A stretch of DNA of 64,000 nucleotides from Luteimonas fraxinea (GCF_021233355.1 NZ_CP089507.1:3783001-3847000), one strand, 5' to 3'; positions 36,802 through 46,652 are shown, counted from the stretch's first letter. Numbers and translations are program-made. Notes: a model not told the origin generated them from the letters alone.

Positions 36802-37701
36802 TCACGGTTTCTGCCACGTGCTCTTGAGCATCTGCAGGAACCGCTCGGCGGCGGGCGAGAGCATCGCGCCACGCCTGCGCACGATGCCGATCGTACGTGA
36901 CACCACGGGGGGCGCGATCTCGCGGGTCACCAGAATGGAGTGTTCCTGCTGCGGCGTGGCCATCCGTGGCAGCACCGAAATGCCGACGCCCGCTTCGACC
37001 AGGCCGAGCGAGGTCGACAGGTGCGTCACCTCGTAGAACCAGCTGAGCTTGAGGTTCTCGCGGGCGAGCGCGCCGTCGAGCAGGGTGCGGTTGCCGCTGG
37101 TGCGATGCACGGTGATCAGCGGGTGCTGGGCGATGTCGCTCCAGGTCACGCGGCGCTTGGTCGCCAGCGGATGATCACGGCGGCAGGCGAGCACGAAGGG
37201 GTCCTCGACAAGCGAGTCGAATTCCAGCTCGGGATCGGACGCGCCCATGAAGTTGATGCCGAACTCCACCTCGCCGCGTTCGACCGCCTGCAGGCCTTCG
37301 GTGGCCGGGATGTCGAGGATGCGGAAGCGGACGCTGGGATGGTCTTCGTGGAAGCGCGCGATGACGCTCGGCAGGAAGTAGAACGCCGCCGTCGGCAGGC
37401 AGGCGATCGTGACCTGGCTGCCACGGCCGTCATCGACGCCGCGCGAGGCGAACAGCGAGCCGTCGAACTCTTCGATCATCCGGCGCACCAGCGGCAACAG
37501 GTTCTGCCCGACAGCCGTCGGCGCAACGCTGCGTGTGGTGCGTTCCAGCAGAGGCGCGCCCACCGCGCTCTCCAATTTCTGAATGCGTCGGCTCAGCGCC
37601 GGCTGCGAGACATGCAGGGCCTCGGCAGCGCGATGGAAGCTGCGGGTCTCGGCCACGAGCAGGAAAGCTCGCAGGTCGAGGATTTCGCAATTGATGCTCA
37701 T
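36802..37701 (-). CDS. LysR-type transcriptional regulator
   Basis: 299 residues. The N-terminal winged helix-turn-helix reads [48 protein letters not shown]. The C-terminal part is a periplasmic-binding-protein-like effector domain ([31 protein letters not shown]). It is divergent from the PrpF/GalD gene with a 108-bp gap rich in ATCAATT repeats, the classic layout for a LysR regulator controlling its neighbour. Confidence 0.92.
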   Translation of the reverse strand: MSINCEILDLRAFLLVAETRSFHRAAEALHVSQPALSRRIQKLESAVGAPLLERTTRSVAPTAVGQNLLPLVRRMIEEFDGSLFASRGVDDGRGSQVTIACLPTAAFYFLPSVIARFHEDHPSVRFRILDIPATEGLQAVERGEVEFGINFMGASDPELEFDSLVEDPFVLACRRDHPLATKRRVTWSDIAQHPLITVHRTSGNRTLLDGALARENLKLSWFYEVTHLSTSLGLVEAGVGISVLPRMATPQQEHSILVTREIAPPVVSRTIGIVRRRGAMLSPAAERFLQMLKSTWQKP

Positions 37702-37706
37702 AACGT

Positions 37707-37799
37707 ATCAATTCTCCTGAAATCAGCATTTCACAGATCAATTCCGGCCATGCCAGTATCGCAACGAATCGATCAATTGATTCGATATTCATATCAATC
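37707..37799. promoter_or_regulatory. Divergent LysR operator region with four ATCAATT-type repeats
   Basis: ATCAATT occurs at 37707, 37737 and 37772, and ATCAATC at 37793, in an unusually AT-rich gap. The third copy lies inside the palindrome ATCAATTGAT. These are good candidates for the regulator's binding sites. Confidence 0.55.
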
Positions 37800-37809
37800 T
37801 GCGACCCTC

Positions 37810-38919
37810 ATGTCCAACGATCTCTACAGCGTTCCCTGTGTCCTGATGCGTGGCGGCAGCTCGAAAGGGCCGTTCTTCCGCGCGTCGGACCTGCCGGCGG
37901 ATCCCGCCGAGCGGGATCGCCTGCTGCTGGAGGTCATGGGCGCGGGGCATCCGCTGCAGATCGACGGCATCGGCGGCGGCAACGCGCTGTCGAGCAAGGT
38001 CGCCATCGTCGGCCCGCCGACCCGCGCCGATGCCGACATCGACTACCTGTTCGCCCAGGTGCGCCTCGATCGCCAACTGGTCGACACCACACCCAACTGC
38101 GGCAACATGCTGGCTGCAGTGGGCCCGTTCGCGATCGAGTCGGGCATGGTCGCCGCGGGCGATCCCCGGACCGAGGTGCGCATCCACAACGTCAATACCG
38201 GCAAGGTGATCCTGGCCACCGTGGAGACCCCGCAGGGCCGTGTGCACTACCGCGGCGAGACCGCGATCGCCGGCGCCCCGGGCACCGCGGCGCCGATCTC
38301 GCTGGCCTTCCTCGACGCCGCCGGCGCCCGGACTGGCAAACTGTTGCCCACCGGCGAAGCCAGCGAATGGATCGATGGCGTCGAGGTGAGCTGCGTCGAC
38401 TGCGCGATGCCGATGGTGATGCTCGAGGGTGCGGCCCTGGGCGTGACCGGTTCGGAATCGGTGGCCGAACTCAACGCGAACACCGCGATGCTGGCCCGTC
38501 TGGAACGGATCCGCATCGAGGCCGGGCGCAGGATGGGGATCGCCGATGCGGGCGATCGCGTCATTCCCAAGCCCGTGCTGCTGCTGCCGCCCCGGGCGGG
38601 CGGCGCGCTGCAGGTGCGCTATTTCATGCCCCACCAGTGCCACAGCGCGCTGGCGATCACCGGCGCGGTCGGCATCTCGACCGCGTGCGTCACCGACGGG
38701 ACGGTGGCGCAGCGAATGGCCGGCAGCCTCTCGCTGCCTGGCAGCGTGCGACTGGAACACCCGAGCGGTTGCCTGGATGTGGCACTGCACAGACCCGCAA
38801 TGGATGCCCCGATCGTCGCCAGCGTCGTGCGGACCGCACGGCGACTGTTCGAGGGCCGCGTCTTCGCCAGCACGGATCCGCGGCGCAGCGCAGCAGCGCC
38901 ATGGAGTTCGGCTGCGTGA
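37810..38919 (+). CDS. PrpF/GalD-family isomerase (4-oxalomesaconate tautomerase or aconitate-type isomerase)
   Basis: 369 residues of the PrpF family. The start VPCVLMRGGSSKGPFF, the Lys in ALSSKVAIV and the Cys in TPNCGNMLAAVGPF are the expected active-site residues; LPTGEASEWIDGVEVSCVD, MPHQCHSALAI and EHPSG follow. Wording is closest to GalD, the 4-oxalomesaconate tautomerase of gallate degradation. PrpF itself isomerises 2-methylaconitate. No ring-cleavage, gallate or methylcitrate genes are adjacent. Instead it is followed by an ABC importer and porin and flanked by two aconitases. No clear ribosome site precedes the ATG; an upstream in-frame ATG is at 37750. Confidence 0.8.
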   Translation: MSNDLYSVPCVLMRGGSSKGPFFRASDLPADPAERDRLLLEVMGAGHPLQIDGIGGGNALSSKVAIVGPPTRADADIDYLFAQVRLDRQLVDTTPNCGNMLAAVGPFAIESGMVAAGDPRTEVRIHNVNTGKVILATVETPQGRVHYRGETAIAGAPGTAAPISLAFLDAAGARTGKLLPTGEASEWIDGVEVSCVDCAMPMVMLEGAALGVTGSESVAELNANTAMLARLERIRIEAGRRMGIADAGDRVIPKPVLLLPPRAGGALQVRYFMPHQCHSALAITGAVGISTACVTDGTVAQRMAGSLSLPGSVRLEHPSGCLDVALHRPAMDAPIVASVVRTARRLFEGRVFASTDPRRSAAAPWSSAA

Positions 38920-38976
38920 ACTGAAAAAACCGGGCGTCCGCCCGGTCCAAAGCCATCAACATCCTGGGAGGGATCG

Positions 38977-40005
38977 ATGTACAAGCGTCTCATCACCGCC
39001 GTGCTCGCGGCGGCCATCGTGTGTGCTGCCGGTTGCAGCGGCAGCCGCGGGTCCGCTGAGGGCGAGTCGGTACGCATCAGCGTCGGCTCGTACAACCTCA
39101 ACAACCTGCCGTTCTTCATCGCCGATGCCAACGGCTACTTCGAAGACGTGGGCCTGAACGTCCAGACCGAGAACTTCGCCCAGGGCGGTTCCAAGGTGCT
39201 GCAGGCGCTGGTCGCCGGCTCCACCGACGTCGCGGTCGGCTTCTACGACCACACCATCCAGATGCAGGCCAAGCAGAAGGACGTCGTGGCGTTCGTGCTG
39301 CTGTCGCGCAACTCCGGACTGGTGCTGGCAGGTCGTCCCGACAGCACGTTCGATCCGGCCAATCCGGCGTCGATCCGCGGCATGAAGGTCGGCATCACCG
39401 CGCCAGGCTCGTCGTCGGACTTCTTCGTCCGCCATTACCTCGCGCGCAACAACATTCCGGTCGACGAGATCTCGATCATCGGCGTGGGCTCGGGCGCGGC
39501 CGCGGTCGCGGCGCTGCAGCAGGACAAGATCGACCTGCTGGTGAACTACGACCCGGCCGGCACGCTGCTCGTCGAACGTGGCGTCGGCAAGATCCTCATC
39601 GATGCGCGCAGCGACGAAGGTGCGCGCGAGGTCTACGGCGGCATCTATCCGACGTCGGTCATGTACGCGCAGCAGGCGTTCCTCGACAAGCGCCCCGAAG
39701 CGGTGGAGAAGATCGTCCGCGCCGAACGCATGGCGCTGGAGTTCATCGCCGATCACACCTCGGCCGAAGTCGTGGCCGCACTGCCGGACAAATACATCTC
39801 CGGCGACCGCGAAACCTATGCCAAGGCGGTCGAACAGGCGCGCGCGATCTTCACCCGCGACGGCCGTTTCGAGCCGAAGGATCTGGAAACGCCGCTGCTC
39901 GTGCTGCGCGAGTTCAACACCGATGTCGCCAATGCCGATATCGATCTCGAGAAGACCTACACCAACGTATTCGTCGACCGCGTTGCCGCGGACGCGAAGC
40001 AGTAA
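38977..40005 (+). CDS. NMT1/TauA-type ABC transporter substrate-binding lipoprotein
   Basis: 342 residues. The signal peptide ends VCAAGC and is followed by Ser/Gly-rich linker. The binding fold shows VRISVGSYNLNNLPFFIADANGYFEDVGL, QALVAGSTDVAVGFYDH and RGMKVGITAPGSSSDFFVRHYLA, typical of the NMT1/SsuA/TauA family. Members bind sulfonates, nitrate, thiamine precursors, aromatic acids and other small anions, so the ligand is open. First gene of a three-gene importer operon; the start is preceded by GGGAGGGATCG. Confidence 0.9.
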   Translation: MYKRLITAVLAAAIVCAAGCSGSRGSAEGESVRISVGSYNLNNLPFFIADANGYFEDVGLNVQTENFAQGGSKVLQALVAGSTDVAVGFYDHTIQMQAKQKDVVAFVLLSRNSGLVLAGRPDSTFDPANPASIRGMKVGITAPGSSSDFFVRHYLARNNIPVDEISIIGVGSGAAAVAALQQDKIDLLVNYDPAGTLLVERGVGKILIDARSDEGAREVYGGIYPTSVMYAQQAFLDKRPEAVEKIVRAERMALEFIADHTSAEVVAALPDKYISGDRETYAKAVEQARAIFTRDGRFEPKDLETPLLVLREFNTDVANADIDLEKTYTNVFVDRVAADAKQ

Positions 40006-40014
40006 GGAGGTTCC

Positions 40015-40848
40015 ATGGCTGTCGCCAGTGTTGCCCGCATCCGGGATGAAGTCCCGATGCCGACCCCGTCGCGTTCGATGGTGTCGGTCGACAACGTCAC
40101 GATGTCCTTCGGTGATTTCACCGCGGTGCGCGACGTCAATATCGAAGTCGCCGACGGCGAATTCGTCGCCATCGTCGGACCCACCGGCTGCGGCAAGAGC
40201 ACCATTCTCAATGCCGTTGCCGGCCTGCTGAACCCGACCAAGGGCGGCATCCGCATCGACGACACGCCGGTCAATGGCGTGCAGGAATCGGTGGGCTATC
40301 TGTTCCAGCAGGACGCGCTGCTGCCGTGGAAGACGGCGTTCCAGAACGTCGAACTCGGCTTGCGGTTCCGGGGCGTCGACACGAAAGAACGCGAGCAGCG
40401 GGCGAACGCCTGGCTGGCGAAGGTCGGCCTCAAGGGCTTCGAACACCGCTATCCGCACCAGCTCTCGGGCGGCCAGCGCAAGCGCGTGCAGATGGCGCAG
40501 GCGCTGATCGTCGAGCCGAAGGTGATGCTGATGGACGAGCCGTTCTCGGCGCTCGACATCCACACCCGGCATCTGATGCAGAACGAACTGCTGCGGCTGT
40601 GGCAGGAAGACCGCCGCGCGGTGATGTTGATCACCCACGATCTCGAAGAGGCGATCGCGCTCGGCGACCGTGTCGTCGTGCTGTCCTCCGGCCCATCGAG
40701 CCGGGTGGTCGAAAGTTTCCAGGTGGATCTCGAGCGGCCGCGCAACGTGGCGGAAATCAAGCTCGACCAGCGGTTCACCGACCTCTATCGCGATATCTGG
40801 GCCTGCCTGCGCGGCGAAGTGGAGAAGAGCTATGCACGCCAAGACTGA
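40015..40848 (+). CDS. ABC transporter ATP-binding protein (SsuB/TauB-like)
   Basis: 277 residues. Walker A GPTGCGKST, Q-loop YLFQQDALLPWKT, signature LSGGQRKRVQMAQAL, Walker B VMLMDEPFSALD and switch His in LITHDLEEAIAL are all intact. The wording ALLPWKTAFQNVELGL is typical of the nitrate/sulfonate/taurine importer class. AAGGAGG just before the ATG is a strong ribosome site. Confidence 0.95.
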   Translation: MAVASVARIRDEVPMPTPSRSMVSVDNVTMSFGDFTAVRDVNIEVADGEFVAIVGPTGCGKSTILNAVAGLLNPTKGGIRIDDTPVNGVQESVGYLFQQDALLPWKTAFQNVELGLRFRGVDTKEREQRANAWLAKVGLKGFEHRYPHQLSGGQRKRVQMAQALIVEPKVMLMDEPFSALDIHTRHLMQNELLRLWQEDRRAVMLITHDLEEAIALGDRVVVLSSGPSSRVVESFQVDLERPRNVAEIKLDQRFTDLYRDIWACLRGEVEKSYARQD

Positions 40849-41608
40849 CCGCGCCATCCAGATCATGCTCGTCGTCGGTGTCTTCGGCGGCTGGCAGGCC
40901 GGTGTATCGGCCGGCCTCATCGATCCGTTCTTCTTCCCGGCGCCGTGGGACATCGTCCGGCAGATGGTCACGTGGTTGATGGACACCAGTTTCTACAACC
41001 ATGTCTCCATCACCCTGACCGAAACGGTGCTGGGTTACGTGATCGGTACCGTGCTCGGCGTCACCGGCGGTGTATGGCTCGGCCTGAGCCCGCGGTCGGC
41101 GCGGATCCTCGATCCCTTCATCAAGGGTTTCAACGCGATTCCGCGCGTGGTGCTGGCACCGATCTTCGTGTTGTGGCTGGGCCTGGGCCTGTGGTCGAAG
41201 GTCGCGCTGGCGGTGACCCTGGTGTTCTTCATCACGTTCTTCAACGCGATGCAGGGCGTGCGCGAGGTGAACCCGGTGGTGCTGGCGAATGCACGCATCC
41301 TCGGCGCGAACCGTCGTGACCTGCTGCGCCATGTGTACTTCCCGGCAGCCGCGAGCTGGATCCTGTCCTCGCTGCGCACTTCGGTGGGCTTCGCGGTGGT
41401 CGGCGCGATCATCGGCGAGTACCTCGGCGCGTCCGCGGGTCTGGGCTATCTGATTGCGCAGGCGGAAGGCAACTTCAATGCGGTCGGTGTGTTCGCCGGC
41501 ATCATCATCCTGGCGGGCTTCGTGCTGATCATCGATTTCTTCCTCGACATCGCCGAGAACCGCCTGATCACCTGGCGTCCCAACGCCTCGCGCGAAGCCA
41601 CGAGCTGA
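40832..41608 (+). CDS. ABC transporter permease (SsuC/TauC-like)
   Basis: 258 residues with about six membrane helices. The BPD_transp_1 domain includes PRVVLAPIFVLWLGLGLWSKVALAV and the EAA-like loop VLANARILGANRRDLLRHVYFPAAASWI. It overlaps the ATPase gene by 17 bp and has GGAGAAG upstream of the ATG. One permease gene only, so a homodimer is expected. Confidence 0.93.
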   Translation: MHAKTDRAIQIMLVVGVFGGWQAGVSAGLIDPFFFPAPWDIVRQMVTWLMDTSFYNHVSITLTETVLGYVIGTVLGVTGGVWLGLSPRSARILDPFIKGFNAIPRVVLAPIFVLWLGLGLWSKVALAVTLVFFITFFNAMQGVREVNPVVLANARILGANRRDLLRHVYFPAAASWILSSLRTSVGFAVVGAIIGEYLGASAGLGYLIAQAEGNFNAVGVFAGIIILAGFVLIIDFFLDIAENRLITWRPNASREATS

Positions 41609-41614
41609 CCGCCG

Positions 41615-41646
41615 ACGTCCCGGCGCGCGCTGCGCCGGGACGTTTT
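41615..41646 (+). terminator. Terminator-like hairpin after the permease gene
   Basis: A perfect 12-bp stem (ACGTCCCGGCGC and complement) with loop GCGCT followed by TTTC. It may partly separate the porin from the importer operon. Confidence 0.65.
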
Positions 41647-41797
41647 CGACACCCGTTCCCCACGTCCGGGTGCGCTTCTGCGCCGGTGCCACCTCGTCGG
41701 CACCGGCGCCTTCCTTACGAATGTCTGCCCGTCGCCTTGCGGCGGGCCTGTCTGCGGCCGCCTGTACCGAGGGCGTGCCGTGTCCGGAGATCGCACG

Positions 41798-43210
41798 ATG
41801 CGCATGTCGTTCCGCCCCCGTCCCAATGCACTGGCCGTCGGCCTGCTGCTGGCCTCGTCCACCGCCTTCGCGCAGACCGCGCCGGGCGAACTGGAAGCGC
41901 TGGTCCGCCAGCAGGCCGAACAGATCCGCCAGCTCGAAGCGCGCCTGTCCGTGCTCGAAACCGGCACGCTGCCGGTCGCCGCCCAGGCACCGGCCGCGCC
42001 TGCCGCCGATCCCGCGCTCGTCGAGCGCATCGCCAAGATTGAAGCCGCGCAGGCCAAGGCGCCGGCGGTCAGCTGGTCCAAGGGCGCGCCGCAATTCACC
42101 AGCAGCGACGGCCAGACCACGTTCCGGCCACGCGGCCGCGTCTTCGTCGACACCTCCAGCACCCGCGGCTCGGACTTCGACGCGCGCAACATCACCGGCA
42201 CCGAGATCCGCTCGGTACGTCTCGGCTTCGAAGGCAGCTACGGCAATCTCGGGTATGCGGTCGAAGGCGATTTCGCCGACAACGGCGTGGCCTGGAAGTC
42301 GGCCTACGTGACCCTCGGCCACACGCTGTTCGGGCGCGAGGCGGAACTCACCGTCGGCAACCGGCTCAACGACCGCGGCATCGACGGCTCCAGCGGCACC
42401 GGCAATACGCCGTTCCAGGACCGCAACGTGGTCGGCACCCTGATCGTGCCGCAGCGCGGCCTGTTCGGCGTCGGCCTGACCCAGCGCATCTACGGCGACA
42501 GCTGGCATGGCAGCCTGTCGGTCGCCGGCAATGACCTCAACAACGTCGGCGACAGCAACGACTCGATGACCGTCGCCGGTCGCGCGCACTGGAATCCGGT
42601 GAAGGGCGAGGGCGGCCTGCTGCATCTCGGCGCCTGGGGCTTCTATGAGGATATCGCGCCCAACAGCACCGGCGTGTTCCGCAGCTCGGCGATCTCCGGC
42701 CATCTCAACGACCTGGTGAAGATCGCGCCCGGCACGCTCAATGGTGCCACCCACGGCCACGGTTACGGCGTCGAACTGCTCGGCGTGCGCGGCCCGTTCT
42801 GGGGCTATGGCGAATGGGGCACGCGCGAGGTCTCGGGGCTCGGTGGCAGTGGGCGCTACGGGGTGACCCACGACGCCTGGGCGCTCTCGGCAGGCTGGTT
42901 CCTGTCCGGCGCGAGCCCGTCGTACGCAACGAAGACCGGCACCTGGAGCCGGGTCAAGATCGCACGTCCGGTCACTGCGGGCGGCCCGGGCGCATGGGAA
43001 CTCAAAGCGCGTTACGAGAACGCCGATTACGCCGAACTGCCCACCGGCGGCACCGGCGATGCGCTGACCGTCGGCGTGAACTGGTATCTCAACGATTTCA
43101 GCCGGGTCATGCTCGACGCGATCCGCTGGAAGACCGACAACCGCAGCGGCGCCTACCAGGGTGAGGACCGTGGCACCACGCTCAACGCCCGGTTCCAGCT
43201 GGCGTTCTGA
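41798..43210 (+). CDS. Outer-membrane porin of the OprO/OprP family
   Basis: 470 residues. Signal peptide ending SSTAFA, then a short coiled coil (LEALVRQQAEQIRQLEARLSVLE) as in trimeric OprO/OprP porins. The beta-barrel has alternating aromatic strands and ends ARFQLAF with the C-terminal Phe recognised by the Bam complex. The start chosen is the ATG at 41798; a GTG at 41780 is possible. Position directly after the ABC importer suggests it carries the same substrate through the outer membrane. Confidence 0.88.
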   Translation: MRMSFRPRPNALAVGLLLASSTAFAQTAPGELEALVRQQAEQIRQLEARLSVLETGTLPVAAQAPAAPAADPALVERIAKIEAAQAKAPAVSWSKGAPQFTSSDGQTTFRPRGRVFVDTSSTRGSDFDARNITGTEIRSVRLGFEGSYGNLGYAVEGDFADNGVAWKSAYVTLGHTLFGREAELTVGNRLNDRGIDGSSGTGNTPFQDRNVVGTLIVPQRGLFGVGLTQRIYGDSWHGSLSVAGNDLNNVGDSNDSMTVAGRAHWNPVKGEGGLLHLGAWGFYEDIAPNSTGVFRSSAISGHLNDLVKIAPGTLNGATHGHGYGVELLGVRGPFWGYGEWGTREVSGLGGSGRYGVTHDAWALSAGWFLSGASPSYATKTGTWSRVKIARPVTAGGPGAWELKARYENADYAELPTGGTGDALTVGVNWYLNDFSRVMLDAIRWKTDNRSGAYQGEDRGTTLNARFQLAF

Positions 43211-43239
43211 CGGCTGCGACCAGCGTCATCGCGTTCATC

Positions 43240-43269
43240 ACGGGCCGGGTTCGCATGAATCCGGCCCGT
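43240..43269 (+). terminator. Hairpin after the porin gene
   Basis: ACGGGCCGG and CCGGCCCGT pair over a 12-nt loop. No T-run; a weak terminator at best. Confidence 0.5.
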
Positions 43270-43288
43270 CGCATTCCGGGCGATCGGC

Positions 43289-43327
43289 TTGGGTATGCGG
43301 GTTCAGGTATGTATAATGTGCGCATAC
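43289..43327 (+). promoter_or_regulatory. vapBC promoter with overlapping palindromic operator
   Basis: TTGGGT (43289-43294), 17-bp spacer, TATAAT (43312-43317). GTATGCG (43293-43299) and CGCATAC (43321-43327) are exact inverted repeats flanking the -10, a likely site for autorepression by the AbrB-type antitoxin. A third GTATG lies at 43308. Confidence 0.7.
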
Positions 43328-43342
43328 TTTCCGGAGGCCGCC

Positions 43343-43615
43343 ATGGAAGCCACCGTCGCCGAACGCGGCCAGATCACCCTGCCCAAGGCCGTGCGCGATG
43401 CGCTGGGCCTGAGCAAGGGCACGATCCTGAAAGTCGAGCTGGAAGGCAGCCGGATCGTGCTGCGCAAGAGCGTCGACGACGCCGTCTCGCGCGCCCGCGG
43501 CCGTTTCAAGCTGGAAGGTTTCGATAACACCGACGCCGCGATGCGCGCGGTGCGTGGCCAGCCGGCCGATGAGGTCGAGGTCGAGATCGCAACAGACGGA
43601 GACGCCGACCAGTGA
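43343..43615 (+). CDS. vapB: AbrB/VapB-type antitoxin
   Basis: 90 residues. The SpoVT/AbrB DNA-binding domain reads ATVAERGQITLPKAVRDALGLSKGTILKVE. The C-terminal tail (RGRFKLEGFDNTDAAMRAVRG) is the type that wraps the toxin. CGGAGG lies upstream of the ATG at 43343, so the longer frame is not used. It overlaps the PIN toxin start (GTGA). Confidence 0.88.
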   Translation: MEATVAERGQITLPKAVRDALGLSKGTILKVELEGSRIVLRKSVDDAVSRARGRFKLEGFDNTDAAMRAVRGQPADEVEVEIATDGDADQ

Positions 43616-44013
43616 TCGCCGTCGACGCGCCCGTGCTGGTGGATCTGCTGGCCGACGGCCCGCAGGCCGACGCCGCCGAGGCCTGCCTGCGCCAGTACCT
43701 GAGCGCGGGCCCGGTCGTCGTCTGCGATGTCGCGCTGGCCGAGATCTGCGGCGCGCTGCGTGACGGCGCCGACACCATGTCCGTGCTCGAGGACATGGGC
43801 GTGCGGTTCTCGGCGATCGAAGCGAAGTCCGCGTTGCGCGCCGGCGAGATGCAGCGCCGTTCCTGGCAGCGCGGCGACATCGCCGGTCGCCCGTCGCGCG
43901 ACTTCCTCGTCGGGGCGCATGCGCTGTTGCAGTGCAATGGCCTGATCACCCGCGACGACGCGTTTTTCCGCACCTATTTCAAGGGTCTCAAGCTGATCGT
44001 ACCGTCGGCCTGA
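43612..44013 (+). CDS. vapC: VapC-type PIN-domain toxin
   Basis: 133 residues from a GTG. The acidic PIN active site is visible as D5 ([11 protein letters not shown]), E44 ([11 protein letters not shown]), D97 ([14 protein letters not shown]) and D115/D116 (LITRDDAFF). VapC toxins are ribonucleases that cut tRNA or rRNA. It is paired with the overlapping AbrB-type antitoxin. acnB follows only 47 bp later on the same strand, so read-through into the aconitase gene is possible. Confidence 0.88.
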   Translation: MIAVDAPVLVDLLADGPQADAAEACLRQYLSAGPVVVCDVALAEICGALRDGADTMSVLEDMGVRFSAIEAKSALRAGEMQRRSWQRGDIAGRPSRDFLVGAHALLQCNGLITRDDAFFRTYFKGLKLIVPSA

Positions 44014-44060
44014 GACCGGTTTTCCCGGTACTACACGAACAAGACTCTGGAGTTGCCCGC

Positions 44061-46652
44061 ATGTTGGAAGCCTACCGCCACCACGTTGCCGAGCGCGAAG
44101 CGCTGGGAATCCCGCCGCTGCCGCTCGATGCGCAGCAGACCGCTGCCGTCATCGAACTGCTGAAGAATCCGCCGGCCGGTGAGGATGCGTTCCTGCTCGA
44201 CCTGTTGACCCACCGCGTGCCGGCCGGCGTCGACGACGCCGCCAAGGTCAAGGCCTCGTACCTCGCCGCCATCGCATTCGGCACCGAGCGCAGCGCGCTG
44301 ATCACCCGCGCGCGCGCCACCGAACTGCTGGGCACGATGCTCGGCGGCTACAACGTGCAGCCGCTGGTCGATCTGCTCGACGACGCCGAAGTCGGCGCGA
44401 TCGCCGCCGAAGGCCTAAAGCACACGCTGCTGGTGTTCGACGCGTTCCACGACGTCGAAGAGAAGTCCAAGGCCGGCAACGCCAACGCCAAAGGCGTGAT
44501 CCAGAGCTGGGCTGACGCCGAGTGGTTCACCAGCAAGCCGGAAGTGCCGCAGTCGATGACGCTGACGGTGTTCAAGGTGCCGGGCGAGACCAATACCGAC
44601 GACCTGTCGCCGGCGCCCGACGCGACCACGCGTCCCGACATCCCGATGCACGCGCTGGCGATGCTGAAGAACGCGCGCGAAGGCGCGGCCTTCGTGCCGG
44701 AAGAAGACGGCAAGCGCGGGCCGATCCAGGCCATCCGTGATCTGAAGGAGAAGGGCCACCTGGTCGCCTACGTCGGCGACGTGGTCGGTACCGGTTCGAG
44801 CCGCAAGTCGGCGACCAACAGCGTGCTGTGGTGGACCGGCGAGGACATTCCGTTCATTCCGAACAAGCGCTTCGGCGGCGTGTGCCTGGGTTCGAAGATC
44901 GCGCCGATCTTCTACAACACGATGGAAGATGCCGGCGCGCTGCCGATCGAACTCGACGTGTCGCAGATGGAGCAGGGCGATGTCATCGAACTGCGTCCGT
45001 ATGACGGCAAGGCGCTCAAGGACGGCAATGTGATCGCCGAATTCCAGGTCAAGTCCGAAGTGTTGTTCGACGAAGTGCGCGCCGGCGGCCGCATTCCGCT
45101 GATCGTCGGCCGCGGCCTGACCGCCAAGGCGCGCGAATCGTTGGGCCTGCCGACGCTGGAACTGTTCCGTCTGCCGCAGCAGCCGGCCAACACCGGCAAG
45201 GGCTTCTCGCTCGCGCAGAAGATGGTCGGCCGTGCAATCGGTCTGCCGGAAGGCCAGGGCGTGCGTCCGGGCACCTATTGCGAGCCGCGGATGACGTCCG
45301 TGGGGTCGCAGGACACCACCGGTCCGATGACCCGCGACGAGCTCAAGGACCTCGCATGCCTCGGCTTCTCGTCGGATCTGGTGATGCAGTCGTTCTGCCA
45401 CACCGCGGCGTATCCCAAGCCGGTCGACGTCAAGACGCACCACACGCTGCCGGAGTTCATCTCCACGCGCGGCGGCATTTCGCTACGTCCGGGCGACGGC
45501 ATCATCCACAGCTGGCTCAACCGCATGCTGCTGCCCGACACCGTCGGCACCGGCGGTGACTCGCACACGCGCTTCCCGATCGGCATCTCGTTCCCGGCGG
45601 GCTCGGGTCTGGTTGCGTTCGCAGCGGCGACTGGCGTCATGCCGCTCGACATGCCGGAATCGGTGCTGGTCCGCTTCAAGGGCAAGATGCAGCCCGGCGT
45701 GACCCTGCGTGATCTGGTCAACGCGATTCCGCTGTACGCGATCAAGGCCGGTCTGCTGACCGTCGCCAAGCAGGGCAAGCAGAACATCTTCTCCGGCCGC
45801 ATTCTCGAGATCGAAGGTCTGCCGGATCTCAAGGTCGAGCAGGCGTTCGAACTGTCCGACGCCTCGGCTGAGCGTTCCGCGGCCGGTTGCACCGTGCACC
45901 TCGACAAGGCGCCGATCATCGAATACATCACGTCGAACATCGTGATGCTGAAGTGGATGATCAGCGAAGGCTACGCCGACGCGCGTTCGATCCAGCGCCG
46001 CATCGAGAAGATGGAAGCCTGGCTCGCCGATCCGCAGCTGCTCAAGGGCGACGCCGATGCCGAGTACGCCGCGGTCATCGAGATCGACCTGGCCGACGTG
46101 CACGAGCCGATCCTGGCCTGCCCGAACGATCCGGACGACGTGAAGATGCTGTCCGAAGTCGCCGGCGTCGAGATCGACGAAGTATTCATCGGTTCGTGCA
46201 TGACCAACATCGGCCACTTCCGCGCCGCGTCCAAGCTGCTCGAAGGCAAGCGCGACATTCCGACCAAGCTCTGGGTGGCACCGCCGACGAAGATGGACGC
46301 CGCCGAGCTGACCAAGGAAGGCCATTACGGCACCTTCGGCGCCGCCGGTGCGCGCATGGAAATGCCGGGCTGCTCGCTGTGCATGGGCAACCAGGCGCAG
46401 GTGCGCGAAGGCGCGACGGTGTTCTCGACCTCGACGCGCAACTTCCCGAACCGTCTGGGCCGCAACTCGAACGTGTATCTGGGTTCGGCCGAACTCGCCG
46501 CGATCTGTTCGCGCCTCGGCCGCATCCCGACCAAGGCCGAGTACATGGCCGATGTCGGTGTGCTGGATGCGTCAGCGACCGAGATCTACCGCTACATGAA
46601 CTTCGACCAGATTGCGGAGTACGTGGACGCGGGCGAGAAGACCGCCGCCTGA
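44061..46652 (+). CDS. acnB: Aconitate hydratase B (AcnB)
   Basis: 863 residues, the usual AcnB length. The N-terminal HEAT-like domain ([19 protein letters not shown]) is followed by the swivel domain ([19 protein letters not shown]) and catalytic domains. Cluster cysteines are in [15 protein letters not shown] and [37 protein letters not shown] is intact. AcnB is normally the main TCA-cycle aconitase; in Xanthomonas the acnB gene is known as rpfA. Start at the ATG at 44061. Confidence 0.97.
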   Translation: MLEAYRHHVAEREALGIPPLPLDAQQTAAVIELLKNPPAGEDAFLLDLLTHRVPAGVDDAAKVKASYLAAIAFGTERSALITRARATELLGTMLGGYNVQPLVDLLDDAEVGAIAAEGLKHTLLVFDAFHDVEEKSKAGNANAKGVIQSWADAEWFTSKPEVPQSMTLTVFKVPGETNTDDLSPAPDATTRPDIPMHALAMLKNAREGAAFVPEEDGKRGPIQAIRDLKEKGHLVAYVGDVVGTGSSRKSATNSVLWWTGEDIPFIPNKRFGGVCLGSKIAPIFYNTMEDAGALPIELDVSQMEQGDVIELRPYDGKALKDGNVIAEFQVKSEVLFDEVRAGGRIPLIVGRGLTAKARESLGLPTLELFRLPQQPANTGKGFSLAQKMVGRAIGLPEGQGVRPGTYCEPRMTSVGSQDTTGPMTRDELKDLACLGFSSDLVMQSFCHTAAYPKPVDVKTHHTLPEFISTRGGISLRPGDGIIHSWLNRMLLPDTVGTGGDSHTRFPIGISFPAGSGLVAFAAATGVMPLDMPESVLVRFKGKMQPGVTLRDLVNAIPLYAIKAGLLTVAKQGKQNIFSGRILEIEGLPDLKVEQAFELSDASAERSAAGCTVHLDKAPIIEYITSNIVMLKWMISEGYADARSIQRRIEKMEAWLADPQLLKGDADAEYAAVIEIDLADVHEPILACPNDPDDVKMLSEVAGVEIDEVFIGSCMTNIGHFRAASKLLEGKRDIPTKLWVAPPTKMDAAELTKEGHYGTFGAAGARMEMPGCSLCMGNQAQVREGATVFSTSTRNFPNRLGRNSNVYLGSAELAAICSRLGRIPTKAEYMADVGVLDASATEIYRYMNFDQIAEYVDAGEKTAA

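Noticed and set aside
38929..38946. Terminator between the isomerase and the binding-protein gene
   Set aside because: The stem ACCGGGC/GCCCGGT is followed by no T-run on the plus strand; its T-run orientation is minus, where no gene ends. Kept only as a possible mRNA processing hairpin.
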